64,000 nt of DNA from Lancefieldella parvula (lineage in GTDB: Bacteria > Actinomycetota > Coriobacteriia > Coriobacteriales > Atopobiaceae), in NCBI GenBank assembly GCA_023300185.1, contig CP097092.1:186001-250000 (forward strand), written 5' to 3'. Under the pieces are notes generated by a model. It was not told the origin of the DNA. It did no database searches and worked only from the letters and a program-made list of their open reading frames with translations. Shown here piece after piece: positions 1 to 8,788 of this stretch; the first letter of the stretch is position 1; each line of letters opens with the position of its first letter. Made by a program: the position numbers and the translations under genes.

Positions 1-666
1 GCTTTGTCCGTACATCGAGCTGCTCAGGCAATTTCTGAGGCTGGCGGCGTCTTTCCACAAGATCCAAAGGAGCTGGTAAAGCTTCCAGGTATTGGTCCCG
101 CAACTGCAGCGGGTATTCGTGCATTTGCGTTTAACCTGCATGGTGTTTACCTGGAGACTAATGTGCGCACGGTCTTTCTGCACGAGCTGTATCCGCAGGC
201 AGAAGGCGTGCCAGACTCCGAACTTATTCCTCTGGTGGAGCTCACGTGTCCTGCGAGTGTTGAGGACGCCGCGGACGCAGTCGCAGCGGGCGCTGATGCC
301 GCTGTGAACACCGCAGCGGAGACCGACGAGACGGTGCTCACGCCACGTAGCTGGTACTACGCCCTTCTCGACTATGGTGCGTACCTGAAGAAAACCATTC
401 CCAACCCTTCGCGAAGGTCCAAAAGCCACGTCAAGCAGTCGCGCTTTGAGGGGTCTCATCGACAGAAGCGAGCCGAGCTCTTGCGCGTCCTTCTCGCCCA
501 TAAAGACGAAGGCGGAGCGGAGTTTGAAACGCTTCACCAGGAGCTTTGTCAGATTGAGGTCAGCGCCGGGCGAGAAACCCTTGATGAGCAGGTTACCCTA
601 GGCTTACTTGAAGAACTTGCGAAGGAAGGCTTTTGTCAGAAAAATAATGAATATTGGTTGCCCTAA
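1..666 (+). CDS. HhH-GPD DNA glycosylase (MutY/Nth-like), C-terminal part
   Basis: The frame is open from the first base, so this is the 3' part (221 residues) of a gene that begins upstream. A helix-hairpin-helix signature, LPGIGPATA, lies at visible residues 28-36 and is followed by LETNVRTVF at about 51-59, the position of the catalytic VDTNV/VDTHV loop of the MutY/endonuclease III superfamily. That makes it a base-excision repair glycosylase, perhaps A/G-specific. The usual catalytic aspartate of the loop is a glutamate here, and no C-x6-C-x2-C-x5-C iron-sulphur tetrad follows, so it belongs to a cluster-less branch whose exact substrate I cannot assign. The tail after NPSRRSKSHVKQSRFEGS is lysine/arginine rich. 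An alanine/aspartate-rich insert sits at about residues 85-105. Confidence 0.75.
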   Translation, partial: ALSVHRAAQAISEAGGVFPQDPKELVKLPGIGPATAAGIRAFAFNLHGVYLETNVRTVFLHELYPQAEGVPDSELIPLVELTCPASVEDAADAVAAGADAAVNTAAETDETVLTPRSWYYALLDYGAYLKKTIPNPSRRSKSHVKQSRFEGSHRQKRAELLRVLLAHKDEGGAEFETLHQELCQIEVSAGRETLDEQVTLGLLEELAKEGFCQKNNEYWLP

Positions 667-718
667 ATGGTTATAATTCATAGTGCTGACGAAGGGGTCA
701 GTATATGAACATAAGTGC

Positions 719-733
719 TAATGATTATCATTT
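719..733 (+). promoter_or_regulatory. Fur/PerR-type operator upstream of rubrerythrin
   Basis: AATGATTATCATT at 720-732 is a perfect 6-1-6 palindrome resembling the 7-1-7 boxes bound by Fur-family metalloregulators. It lies about 90 bases before the rubrerythrin start, which suits peroxide or iron control of that gene. The link is inferred from the motif alone. Confidence 0.4.
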
Positions 734-820
734 GCATTTGTTCACCACAGGTAACACGGCGCTACCCAGGCGCTTAACATGCGTTGACGTGCCACTCGTT
801 AACGCGGGAGAGGAGAAAAA

Positions 821-1366
821 ATGGCAGTAGATTTTGAGAATTCTCAGACAAAGAAGAACCTCGAGGCAGCTTTTGCTGGTGAGTCCCAGGCTACCAACAA
901 GTACAGCTACTATGCTTCCCAGGCTGCAAAAGATGGTTATCAGCAGATTTCCAACATTTTCACCGAGACTTCTGGCAACGAGAAAGTTCACGCTAAGCTT
1001 TGGTTCAAGTATCTCCACGGTGGCAAGATTCCAGAGACTGCAGAGAACCTCAAGGACGCAGCAGCTGGCGAGAACTACGAGTGGACTACCATGTACGCTG
1101 ATTTCGCTAAGGTAGCTGAGGAGGAGGGCTTCGCAGAGATCGCTGCTAAGTTCCGTCTTGTCGGTAACATCGAGAAGACTCACGAGGAGCGCTATCAGAA
1201 GCTTCTTGAGCGCGTTGAGTCCGGTGAGGTCTTTGAGCGCGAGGGTGTCAAGGTTTGGAAGTGCCTCAAGTGCGGTCACCTGCACGTTGGCGCATCTGCA
1301 CCAAAGGTCTGCCCAGTCTGCGGTCACCCACAGGCATACTTCGAGGAGCAGTCCCTCAACTACTAA
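821..1366 (+). CDS. rbr: Rubrerythrin
   Basis: The 181-residue product has a ferritin-like diiron domain (about residues 1-140, opening with AFAGESQATNKY) followed by a rubredoxin-like FeS4 domain carrying two CxxC pairs (CLKC and CPVC, about 146-170). Rubrerythrins reduce hydrogen peroxide in the cytosol of anaerobes using electrons from rubredoxin or NAD(P)H oxidoreductases. The ATG follows a strong GGAGAGGAG ribosome site. The gene stands alone: a Fur/PerR-like palindrome lies upstream and a hairpin terminator follows. Codon use is strongly biased, as expected for high expression. Confidence 0.95.
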   Translation: MAVDFENSQTKKNLEAAFAGESQATNKYSYYASQAAKDGYQQISNIFTETSGNEKVHAKLWFKYLHGGKIPETAENLKDAAAGENYEWTTMYADFAKVAEEEGFAEIAAKFRLVGNIEKTHEERYQKLLERVESGEVFEREGVKVWKCLKCGHLHVGASAPKVCPVCGHPQAYFEEQSLNY

Positions 1367-1400
1367 GTTGCAGCTTCAACTTTTAGTGCGTTAAAAATGT

Positions 1401-1440
1401 ACCCGCCAGCAGGTCATCGGCTTGCTGACGGGTATTTTTG
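1401..1440 (+). terminator. Rho-independent terminator of rubrerythrin gene
   Basis: An 11-base stem (ACCCGCCAGCA at 1401-1411 with TGCTGACGGGT at 1423-1433, one mismatch) is followed by a T-rich run and begins 35 bases after the stop codon. Confidence 0.85.
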
Positions 1441-1540
1441 TGCGTAGATGTTGCGGTGAGATTGGGTTTCTCGCTATGTGTTTAACGCATCTAGTGGACC
1501 GCTCGGCGCGCGCCTGACATGTGTTCCGTGAACCGCCCGG

Positions 1541-1834
1541 TGCGCGCCTGATTTCTTAAAAGAATCTGTAACTTTTGCCTAAATGCTTCAAAGAATCTGT
1601 GGATTTGCCTGATTTCATCAAAGAATCTGTATCCAAAATACAGAATCTTTGCACTTTTCAGGCTCACTTTTCAGGCGGGATTTAAAGCGTGTCCGAGCTC
1701 ACCCTTCCAGGGAGCCTGATATTATCGTCATGTCTGAACGATTTGCCGGAAGAGTACGCCAAGTCTGAGCTATTTGCCGGTTTTTCTCGTCATGTCTGAG
1801 TAAATTCGCTCAGACTCCATTCACTTTTCAGGCT
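1541..1834. repeat. Intergenic repeat family A, copy 1
   Basis: About 290 non-coding bases between rubrerythrin and nth match, in inverted orientation, a segment at 37556-37835. Shared landmarks are alternating AGAATCTGT/ACAGATTCT words joined by TTTGCCTGA, a block around GTGTCCGAGCTCACCCTTCC, and a TTTGCCGG/GTCTGAGTAAATT block. There is no ORF of note. Together with flanking GC-rich bases it fills the 550-base gap 1441-1991. It could be a BIME-like mobile repeat or a conserved RNA. Confidence 0.7.
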
Positions 1835-1991
1835 TATCGCGGTGCTTAAGTCTGGATTCGCAACTTAGAAGCGCTCGTGCGCTGACCTGCAAGTTGTCCG
1901 CGCATGACACTGTGCCGTGCACAACCGCGTGCACCCGCGCGACATCGGTCAGACTCATGTGCCGTGGAACCCAGCGTACCGGGCCCCGCGC

Positions 1992-2663
1992 TTACCCCTT
2001 AAACCAGCGATTGGGCTGCTCGTAGGAGGGGCAGATGTCGCTCATGGGACAACCGACGCACTTGGGGTTGCGAGCAGTGCAGGTTTCTCGCCCAAAGTGA
2101 ATCCACTCTTCGTTGACGTCTTTCCAGAGTTCGTGGGGGAGAAGCGCGAGCAGATCTTTCTCGGCAGCCAGCGGCGTGGAAGCCGAGCTCAAGCGCATGC
2201 GCTTGGAGATTCTGTATACGTGCGTGTCCACCGCGATGCCGTCGACCACGTCAAACATCTTGTTGAGCACGATGTTAGCGGTCTTTCGCCCAACGCCCGG
2301 GAGTGTGACCAGGTCTTCCATGGTGCCCGGAACTTCTCCGCCGTACTCCGTCAGCAGAATTTGCGCCGTCTCTACGCAGTGCTTGGCCTTCGCGCGCCAG
2401 AAGCCGATGGTCTGGATGACCTCTCCAACCTCGACAGCATTGGCGGCCGCCATGGACGGTGCGTCGGGCCAGCGGCGGAACAGCTCGGGTGTGACCTTAT
2501 TTACCGCGGCGTCAGTAGTTTGCGCCGAAAGCATAACGCTGATGAGCAGGGTAAACGCGTCGTGATAATCCAGCGCGCTCTGGACGCTTGGATAGAGCTC
2601 GTGCATGCGTCGGCACAGCTCAATGCTGCGTTCTACCTTGACTTTCTTTGATTCTCTGGGCAT
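1992..2663 (-). CDS. nth: Endonuclease III
   Basis: The 223-residue protein is the usual length for bacterial Nth, a bifunctional DNA glycosylase/AP lyase acting on oxidised pyrimidines. The HhH motif LPGVGRKTAN carries the catalytic lysine at about residue 127, VDTHV carries the catalytic aspartate at 146, and the iron-sulphur tetrad C-x6-C-x2-C-x5-C is at 195, 202, 205 and 211. The start is supported by GAGGAGAGG upstream. It is transcribed towards rubrerythrin and away from mfd. Confidence 0.95.
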   Translation of the reverse strand: MPRESKKVKVERSIELCRRMHELYPSVQSALDYHDAFTLLISVMLSAQTTDAAVNKVTPELFRRWPDAPSMAAANAVEVGEVIQTIGFWRAKAKHCVETAQILLTEYGGEVPGTMEDLVTLPGVGRKTANIVLNKMFDVVDGIAVDTHVYRISKRMRLSSASTPLAAEKDLLALLPHELWKDVNEEWIHFGRETCTARNPKCVGCPMSDICPSYEQPNRWFKG

Positions 2664-2902
2664 AACCTCTCCTCAATTCCTTCTATGTGTACCCAGTATG
2701 TAGTTACGTTATCACGTGAGGCGAGAATAGCAAAATAGCTGCATAACAGCTACAATAACAGCCCAATTGAAAAGTTATCAAACCTGTTCGTGGGACGTCG
2801 CGAGCACGCGCGGCGGACGTCGCTGGCAGATGTTTGTGCGGTCAGCCGTTACGGCATACGCGCCTGCGCGCCAGTCGCGCCACGTCCAGCAAGGTTTGGT
2901 GT

Positions 2903-2928
2903 AACCCACATGCGTTTGCATGTGGGTT
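2903..2928. other. Perfect 11-bp hairpin just upstream of mfd
   Basis: AACCCACATGC at 2903-2913 and GCATGTGGGTT at 2918-2928 form an uninterrupted stem with a GTTT loop. Only three T follow, so it is a weak terminator at best and may be an attenuator or processing structure in the mfd leader. It argues that translation starts downstream, at 2936 or 2951. Confidence 0.5.
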
Positions 2929-2950
2929 TAGCGGCATGGCGGGAGACTGT

Positions 2951-5900
2951 GTGTTTATCAATAGAGTTGCAGCTCAACTACTGAGCGCACCCGAGCTAGA
3001 GAAGCTGAAACGAGAGCTTTCGCGTGGATCAGACGCTACACTGTCCCTCTCGCAAAGCGCTCGTCCGCTGATGCTGGCCGCACTTTGGGCGCAGAATCCC
3101 TGCCCGTGCCTGCTGGTTGTCGCAGGCGAGGATGCTGCGGATCGCACGGCGCGCTCCCTTGCTGCGTGGCTGGGTAACGACGCCGTGCTGCGCTATCCCA
3201 ACCGCAAGGATCGTCCCTGGTCGGATACCACGCCAGACGACGCCCTTATTGGAGCTAGGTGCCGTGCTATCGCCAAGCTTTCCGCTGGCGAGAAGGTCAT
3301 TGTAGTTGCAAGTGCTCACGCGCTGATGCGCAGAGTTCCCCCTGTTGGTTCGGGCTATTTTCTTCCTGCAACGTTTACCGTTGGCGACGACGTCCCCTTT
3401 GAGGACGTGGCCTCGCTGCTCGTCGGCATGGGATACGCGGACACAGGCGAGGTAGACGCTCCTGGCACCTTCCACATTCACGGCGATACGGTTGATATCT
3501 TCCCAGCTCAAGCTACAAGTCCTGTGCGCATTGAGTTCTTCGGAGACGAGATTGACCGCATCAGGCGCATGGTGGCAGCAACCGGACAGACCATCGGTGC
3601 CATTGATGAGGTTACCGTTGCCCCAGCTAGAGAGCTTGCGTTTACCAAAGAAACCATCCGCCGCGCAGAAGAAGCGCTCTACACGCGCGCGCAAGAAAAC
3701 TCTGCACTCGCTGCTGACCTGGAGCTTATTCAGCGTGGAGCTCAGGCTCCTGCACTTGAGCGCTATCTGCCCGTGCTGTACGGAGGCACTGCCAGCCCGC
3801 TTGAGCACATCTCTTCAGAGACGCTGGTAGTTCTTGCAGAGCCACGCTCACTGTTTGACGATTGTCAGCGTGCCTTTGACGAAATTTCTGCATCCGCAAC
3901 AGCATCAAAAGTGAAACTAGATGGTCTGTATACAGATCCCAAGGCCATGGACTTTGGCTCGCAGCAGCGCTTGTCCTTCTCGTCACTTTTGCGTACGGGA
4001 GCTGCGGTAACGTCAGAGCTTTCTGTGGTGCAGCCGTCTATTGCAGGCTCGGACACAAAGCTTTTGGGCCGCGTCAGGCAGCTGGTGCAAGATCGCGATG
4101 CGGTGGTGTTTGCGGTGCCAGATCGTGCGGCTCGCGAGCACCTCAAGTTGCTTTTCTCGGACGAGTCCATTCCGTTTGAGGAGTCGCTGGGTACGGCGCT
4201 TGAAAACGAGCCAGACCAAAACGGAGCCTACGCGCCACTCAAGCGCGGTCGCGTCACGTTTACCGACGCACCTGTTCCGGCCGGAATCATCATTCCAACG
4301 GCTAATCTAGCAGTGCTTTCTGTCTCGGACTTGACGGCCAGGAGCGCGCGCAACAAAAAGCGCTCCAAGCGCATTGACCCTACAACGGTCACGTTCCCGT
4401 TTAAGCCGGGCGACTACGTTGTCCATGCAACGCACGGTATTGCGCACTTTACCGCTATTGTGCGCCAAGAAGTTGCAGGTAGAGAGCGTGATTACTTCCT
4501 GCTTGAGTATGCCAATGACGATAAACTCTATGTGCCCCTGGAGCAGGTTGACCGCATTACGCGTTATGTAGGACCTGACGGCAACAATCCACGCCTGACC
4601 AGGCTTAACACGGCAGATTGGTCGCGCGCCACTAACAAGGCAAGAAAGTCTGCCAAGAAACTGGCGTTTGACCTGGTAGATCTCTATACACGTCGCGCTT
4701 CAGTGCCGGGCTATGCGTTCTCACTGGATACTCCTGCTCAGGAAGAGATGGAGTCCAGCTTCCCGTATCAGCTGACGCCAGACCAAGAAAGCGCTGTTGC
4801 AGACATTAAGCTGGACATGGAAGCGCGCAAGCCTATGGACCGCTTGCTTTGCGGCGACGTGGGCTTTGGCAAGACAGAGGTGGCGCTTAGAGCTGCGTTT
4901 AAGGCGTGCCAGGATGCTCGTCAGGTTATGATTTTGTGCCCAACTACCATCTTGGCTCAGCAGCACTACGAGACGTTTTTCTCGCGATTTGCTCCGTTTG
5001 ATTTGAAGGTAAGCGTGCTTTCGCGTTTTGTCACGCCTGCTCAGCAGAGAAAAGCGCTTGAGGGATTTGCGGACGGAACCGTAGATGTGCTGGTAGGAAC
5101 GCATAGGTTGCTCTCAGCTGACGTCAATCCGCACGACTTAGGCTTGGTTATCATCGACGAAGAGCAGCGCTTTGGCGTACAGCACAAAGAGCAGCTCAAA
5201 AACATGCGCGAGCAGGTAGACGTGCTGACGCTCTCGGCAACGCCCATTCCGCGCACCATGCAGATGGCCATGAGCGGCGTGCGCGACATGAGCCTGATTT
5301 TGACGCCGCCGCCTGGCAGAAAGCCTGTTCAGGTAATGGTGGGCGAGTACAACCCGGATCTTGTTTCCGCAGCTATTAGAAGTGAGCTGGAGCGAGAAGG
5401 ACAGGTGTACTACGTGTCCAACCGCGTGACCACTATTGATGAGGCGGTGGCTCGCGTGGAGGAAGCTGCGCCGGAGGCTCGCGTGGGTGTGGCTCACGGC
5501 CAGATGAGCGCTCGCGAGGTAGAAAACGTCATGCTTGCCTTCCAGGAGCACGAGATTGACGTTTTGGTGGCCACCACCATCATTGAGTCCGGCATTGACA
5601 ACTCGCACACTAACACGCTGATTATCGAGGACTCACAGCGCTTGGGACTGGCTCAGCTGTACCAGCTCAAGGGCCGTGTTGGTCGCGGTAGGCAGCAGGC
5701 GTACGCGTACTTTATGTTCCCGGCGGAGCTGCCGCTGACGGAAGAGGCAACCGAGCGTCTGACGGCAATCAACGAGTTCCAAGATCTGGGCAGCGGCATG
5801 CGTATTGCCATGCGTGACCTGGAGATTAGAGGCGCCGGCTCCCTTATGGGCGCTGAGCAGCACGGAAACCTTTCCAGCGTTGGCTTTGACCTCTTTACGC

Positions 5901-6394
5901 AGATGCTGGGCGAGGCAGTTGCTGAGGCTCGCGGTGAGTCCGCTGAGTTGGAGCAGGCTGAGGTAACCATCAATCTACCTGCAGATTTCTATCTTGATGA
6001 GGACTATCTGCCAGAGGTTGACCGTCGCGTTTTGGTGTACCGTCGTCTTGCCGCAGCTACAGAGCTTTCCGATGTGGATGCGCTTCAGCAAGATACCGAG
6101 AATAGCTTTGGTGCCCTGCCGCTTGCAGGCAAGAACTTGTTTGATCGTGCTCGCGTGCGTATCCGCGCGCAGCGTTTGGGCGCAACGTCAGTGAGCCTGA
6201 CAAATGGACGCCTGGTATATCTGGGCGTAGAAATTCCTCGCGAACAAGCCCTCAAGTTGAAGGGTCGCGGTGCTATTGTGTATCCAAAGACGCATAAACT
6301 GGCGTATCCGTTCCACCGAAATGAAGAGCAGCTGATGCCCGCCGCCTTAGGAGTTCTGGAAGAGCTTGGTGGCGACGACGAGGTTGAGGAGTAA
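2951..6394 (+). CDS. mfd: Transcription-repair coupling factor Mfd
   Basis: Mfd is a superfamily-2 DNA translocase that removes RNA polymerase stalled at lesions and recruits UvrA. From the GTG at 2951 (GGGAG five bases upstream) the product is 1147 residues, close to the family's usual length. The frame stays open further upstream, to about 2834, but that region contains the hairpin and lacks a ribosome site; ATG 2936 is the alternative. Order: UvrB-like N-terminal region, CarD-like RNA-polymerase interaction domain (FKPGDYVVHATHGIAHF near residue 483), Walker A GDVGFGKTE near 635, DEEQ box (IIDEEQRFG) near 735, helicase domain 2 with VGRGRQQAY, and the TRCF C-terminal domain. The 3' end provides the ribosome site for the next gene. 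Confidence 0.95.
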   Translation: MFINRVAAQLLSAPELEKLKRELSRGSDATLSLSQSARPLMLAALWAQNPCPCLLVVAGEDAADRTARSLAAWLGNDAVLRYPNRKDRPWSDTTPDDALIGARCRAIAKLSAGEKVIVVASAHALMRRVPPVGSGYFLPATFTVGDDVPFEDVASLLVGMGYADTGEVDAPGTFHIHGDTVDIFPAQATSPVRIEFFGDEIDRIRRMVAATGQTIGAIDEVTVAPARELAFTKETIRRAEEALYTRAQENSALAADLELIQRGAQAPALERYLPVLYGGTASPLEHISSETLVVLAEPRSLFDDCQRAFDEISASATASKVKLDGLYTDPKAMDFGSQQRLSFSSLLRTGAAVTSELSVVQPSIAGSDTKLLGRVRQLVQDRDAVVFAVPDRAAREHLKLLFSDESIPFEESLGTALENEPDQNGAYAPLKRGRVTFTDAPVPAGIIIPTANLAVLSVSDLTARSARNKKRSKRIDPTTVTFPFKPGDYVVHATHGIAHFTAIVRQEVAGRERDYFLLEYANDDKLYVPLEQVDRITRYVGPDGNNPRLTRLNTADWSRATNKARKSAKKLAFDLVDLYTRRASVPGYAFSLDTPAQEEMESSFPYQLTPDQESAVADIKLDMEARKPMDRLLCGDVGFGKTEVALRAAFKACQDARQVMILCPTTILAQQHYETFFSRFAPFDLKVSVLSRFVTPAQQRKALEGFADGTVDVLVGTHRLLSADVNPHDLGLVIIDEEQRFGVQHKEQLKNMREQVDVLTLSATPIPRTMQMAMSGVRDMSLILTPPPGRKPVQVMVGEYNPDLVSAAIRSELEREGQVYYVSNRVTTIDEAVARVEEAAPEARVGVAHGQMSAREVENVMLAFQEHEIDVLVATTIIESGIDNSHTNTLIIEDSQRLGLAQLYQLKGRVGRGRQQAYAYFMFPAELPLTEEATERLTAINEFQDLGSGMRIAMRDLEIRGAGSLMGAEQHGNLSSVGFDLFTQMLGEAVAEARGESAELEQAEVTINLPADFYLDEDYLPEVDRRVLVYRRLAAATELSDVDALQQDTENSFGALPLAGKNLFDRARVRIRAQRLGATSVSLTNGRLVYLGVEIPREQALKLKGRGAIVYPKTHKLAYPFHRNEEQLMPAALGVLEELGGDDEVEE

Positions 6395-6396
6395 AT

Positions 6397-7446
6397 ATGA
6401 GCCAAACAGCAGGTCAGACGTCACAGAGCGCCACGAACGCCGCGCAGAGCGCTGTGGGCGCCGCACAGAACGCCGCGAGCGCCGTTGACACAATCTTTTC
6501 CGCACCACACCTTAGGTGGGGTGTTATTGGCTGCGGAGTCATTGCAAACCAGATGGCAGAGGCTCTGGCTTCGGTTGGCAGAACCATTGACGGCGTAGCT
6601 AACAGGACACAGGAAAAGGCCGTCGCATTTGCACAAAAACACCACGTCAAGCGCGTGTATGACAGCATCGACGATCTTCTCGCCAGCGACGAGATTGACG
6701 CGGTGTACCTGACCACGCCTCACAACACGCACATCATCTACCTGCGCAAAGCACTTCAGGCGGGCAAGCATGTGCTGTGCGAGAAGTCCATTACGCTCAA
6801 CTCGGCTGAGCTGCTTGAGGCCGAAGAACTTGCTCGTCAAAACGGTGTTCAGCTCATGGACGCCTGCACCATTTTGCACATGCCACTCTACAAAGAGCTG
6901 GTTAGCCGCGTGGAGGCTGGCGAGTTTGGTCCAGTCAACCTGATTCAGGAGAATTTTGGCAGCTACAAAGAGTTTGACATGGAGAATCGCTTCTTCAATC
7001 CTAAGCTTGCGGGCGGCGCGCTTCTGGACATTGGTGTCTATTCGCTGACGCTGGCTCGTCTTTTCTTGAAGAGCCAGCCTCATGACGTGCTCTCCATGAT
7101 GAATCCGGCCCCTACCGGCGTTGATCAGACGGACGGCATTTTGCTCAGAAACGCCGAGGGTCAGATGGTTGTTCTGGCGCTGACGCTTCACTCTAAGCAG
7201 CCAAAACGAGCTATGATTTCCGCTGATAAAGCCTTCATTGAGATTATGGAGTACCCACGCGCCGACGTTGCCACAATTACGTGGACTGACGACGGCAAGC
7301 AGGAGAAAGTCCAGGTGGGTCGCACGGCTGATGCTCTGGCATACGTGCTGGCAGATCTGGAGTCCGCTGTTGCAGGAGACGCTTCTGCTCAGGCGCAGCT
7401 TGAGGTCTCCAAAGGACGTTATGGAGCTCATGACCGGCCTGCGTAA
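6397..7446 (+). CDS. Gfo/Idh/MocA family oxidoreductase, C-terminus frameshifted
   Basis: The protein is an NAD(P)-dependent dehydrogenase of the Gfo/Idh/MocA family; its sugar-like substrate cannot be told from sequence. After an unusual alanine/serine-rich extension (residues 1-32) comes the Rossmann motif GVIGCGVIA (42-50) and the CEKS motif (128-131) holding the family's catalytic-region lysine. The reading frame ends at 7446 with an atypical tail, yet the neighbouring frame to 7480 reads DVMELMTGLRNDW...LYPEEQ, the expected family C-terminus. One base too many near 7414 (AAAGGACG for AAAGACG) explains this. The gene starts two bases after mfd, and GAGGAG inside the mfd end serves as ribosome site. 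Confidence 0.85.
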   Translation: MSQTAGQTSQSATNAAQSAVGAAQNAASAVDTIFSAPHLRWGVIGCGVIANQMAEALASVGRTIDGVANRTQEKAVAFAQKHHVKRVYDSIDDLLASDEIDAVYLTTPHNTHIIYLRKALQAGKHVLCEKSITLNSAELLEAEELARQNGVQLMDACTILHMPLYKELVSRVEAGEFGPVNLIQENFGSYKEFDMENRFFNPKLAGGALLDIGVYSLTLARLFLKSQPHDVLSMMNPAPTGVDQTDGILLRNAEGQMVVLALTLHSKQPKRAMISADKAFIEIMEYPRADVATITWTDDGKQEKVQVGRTADALAYVLADLESAVAGDASAQAQLEVSKGRYGAHDRPA

Positions 7447-7485
7447 CGACTGGAATTTCCTGTACCCTGAGGAGCAGTAAGTTCT

Positions 7486-8391
7486 ATGACATCTGACGAG
7501 AAGATCGCCCAGCTAGCTGCCGCAGTTGATGAAGAAACAAAGGCTCGTCCCGGAGCACCGCAGACGCATCCGGAGTTCGACCGTCTGGTTAGAACCATCT
7601 GGCGACTTCGTCAGGAGGACGGCTGTCCTTGGGATAAGGAACAGACGCATCAGTCCATCTCAAAGAACATGATTGAGGAGGCCTACGAGGCGGTCGAAGC
7701 GATTGCTGAGGGCTCTCCCGAGCACCTTGAGGAAGAGCTTGGCGACGTGCTTGAACAGGTAGTTCTTCACTCGCAGATTGAGGCGGACAGCGGTGCCAGT
7801 GCGGGCAGTGGGGTGCGCGACCGCGCAGCGGGCTTTGACATCGACGACGTATGTCGAGCGCTCAACCAGAAGCTGGTACGCAGGCATCCGCACGTGTTTG
7901 GGCCAGAAGCTGGTTCAACGTCGTCGGCTGCGGCCGTCTTGGACGTGTGGGAGAGCGTCAAGGCTGAGGAGCGCGCCAGTGCAGAAGATACCGTGCACAC
8001 CGAGGGTCTTCTCGACTCGGTTCCACAGTCTCTACCTGCGCTCATGCAGGCGCAGAAGATTTCAAAGCGCGCCGCAAAGATGGGCTTTGAGTGGGCGTCT
8101 GTCGATGACGTGTGGGACAAGGTTGCCGAGGAGCGCGCGGAGTTTGACGCTGAAGCCCCAGGTACGCAGCAGAAAACGGACGAGTTTGGCGACATCTTGT
8201 TTGCGCTGATAAACGTTGCTCGCTGGGAAGGCGTTGATGCGGAAGAAGCGCTGATGAGCGCCTGCAGGAAGTTCCGCTCTCGCTGGTCGTACATGGAGAA
8301 AGCTGCTGCTGAGAGAGGCTTCTCGCTTGACGAGAAACCCGAGCTTCAAGAAGATTTGTGGCAAGAAGCAAAACGTCATCTTGATGCGTAA
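7486..8391 (+). CDS. mazG: Nucleoside triphosphate pyrophosphohydrolase MazG
   Basis: MazG hydrolyses (d)NTPs to NMP and pyrophosphate, a cytosolic house-cleaning role. The 301-residue product has the two-MazG-domain layout of the long bacterial form: LRQEDGCPWDKEQTH near residue 45, the metal-binding EEAYEAVEAI...EELGDVLEQV helices at about 66-92, and a second domain around EFGDILFALINVARWEG. A serine/glycine-rich insert at about 103-115 separates parts of domain one, making it longer than the roughly 260 residues of E. coli MazG. It follows the oxidoreductase by few bases, with GAGGAG upstream. Confidence 0.92.
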   Translation: MTSDEKIAQLAAAVDEETKARPGAPQTHPEFDRLVRTIWRLRQEDGCPWDKEQTHQSISKNMIEEAYEAVEAIAEGSPEHLEEELGDVLEQVVLHSQIEADSGASAGSGVRDRAAGFDIDDVCRALNQKLVRRHPHVFGPEAGSTSSAAAVLDVWESVKAEERASAEDTVHTEGLLDSVPQSLPALMQAQKISKRAAKMGFEWASVDDVWDKVAEERAEFDAEAPGTQQKTDEFGDILFALINVARWEGVDAEEALMSACRKFRSRWSYMEKAAAERGFSLDEKPELQEDLWQEAKRHLDA

Positions 8392-8585
8392 ACAAGCTGC
8401 ACAGATTGCAGCGAAGACGTGCGACTTACCGCAAAGCTTACGACTTGCCGTGGAGCGACGACTTCTATTCGGTAAAACGATGAAATTCCAAACTGAGGCA
8501 GGGCTATCGGCGCTGCCTCTGCCATAATAAAGATGTTGCAATTTGTTGCGACGCATCACCAAACAAACCAGAAATGAGATCCGTG

Positions 8586-8771
8586 ATGAGTCAAGACACC
8601 ACTAAAAAGAGTGGTACAAAAAGAAAAACAACGCCCACCAAGCGTTCCGTTGAGCCTCTTAAAGAGACTACCGCGGAGCATGCCGCTGGTGCTCTCAAAA
8701 TATTTTCAACTAAAAAAGCCGAGAAACCCCAGGTAACTGAGAAATCTCAATCTGACTCAGAAGTCTGCTGA
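8586..8771 (+). CDS. Small lysine/threonine-rich ORF, possibly the N-terminal part of the next gene
   Basis: This 61-residue frame (MSQDTTKKSGTKRKTT...) is rich in lysine, threonine and serine and has no recognised domain. It ends 17 bases before the downstream DivIC/FtsB-like frame, whose own N-terminus has the same low-complexity character and no convincing ribosome site. The two may be one gene split by a frameshift near 8765, the small frame being the basic cytosolic N-terminus. An independent small gene cannot be excluded. Confidence 0.35.
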   Translation: MSQDTTKKSGTKRKTTPTKRSVEPLKETTAEHAAGALKIFSTKKAEKPQVTEKSQSDSEVC

Positions 8772-8788
8772 GGCTAAGAAAGCCTGCG

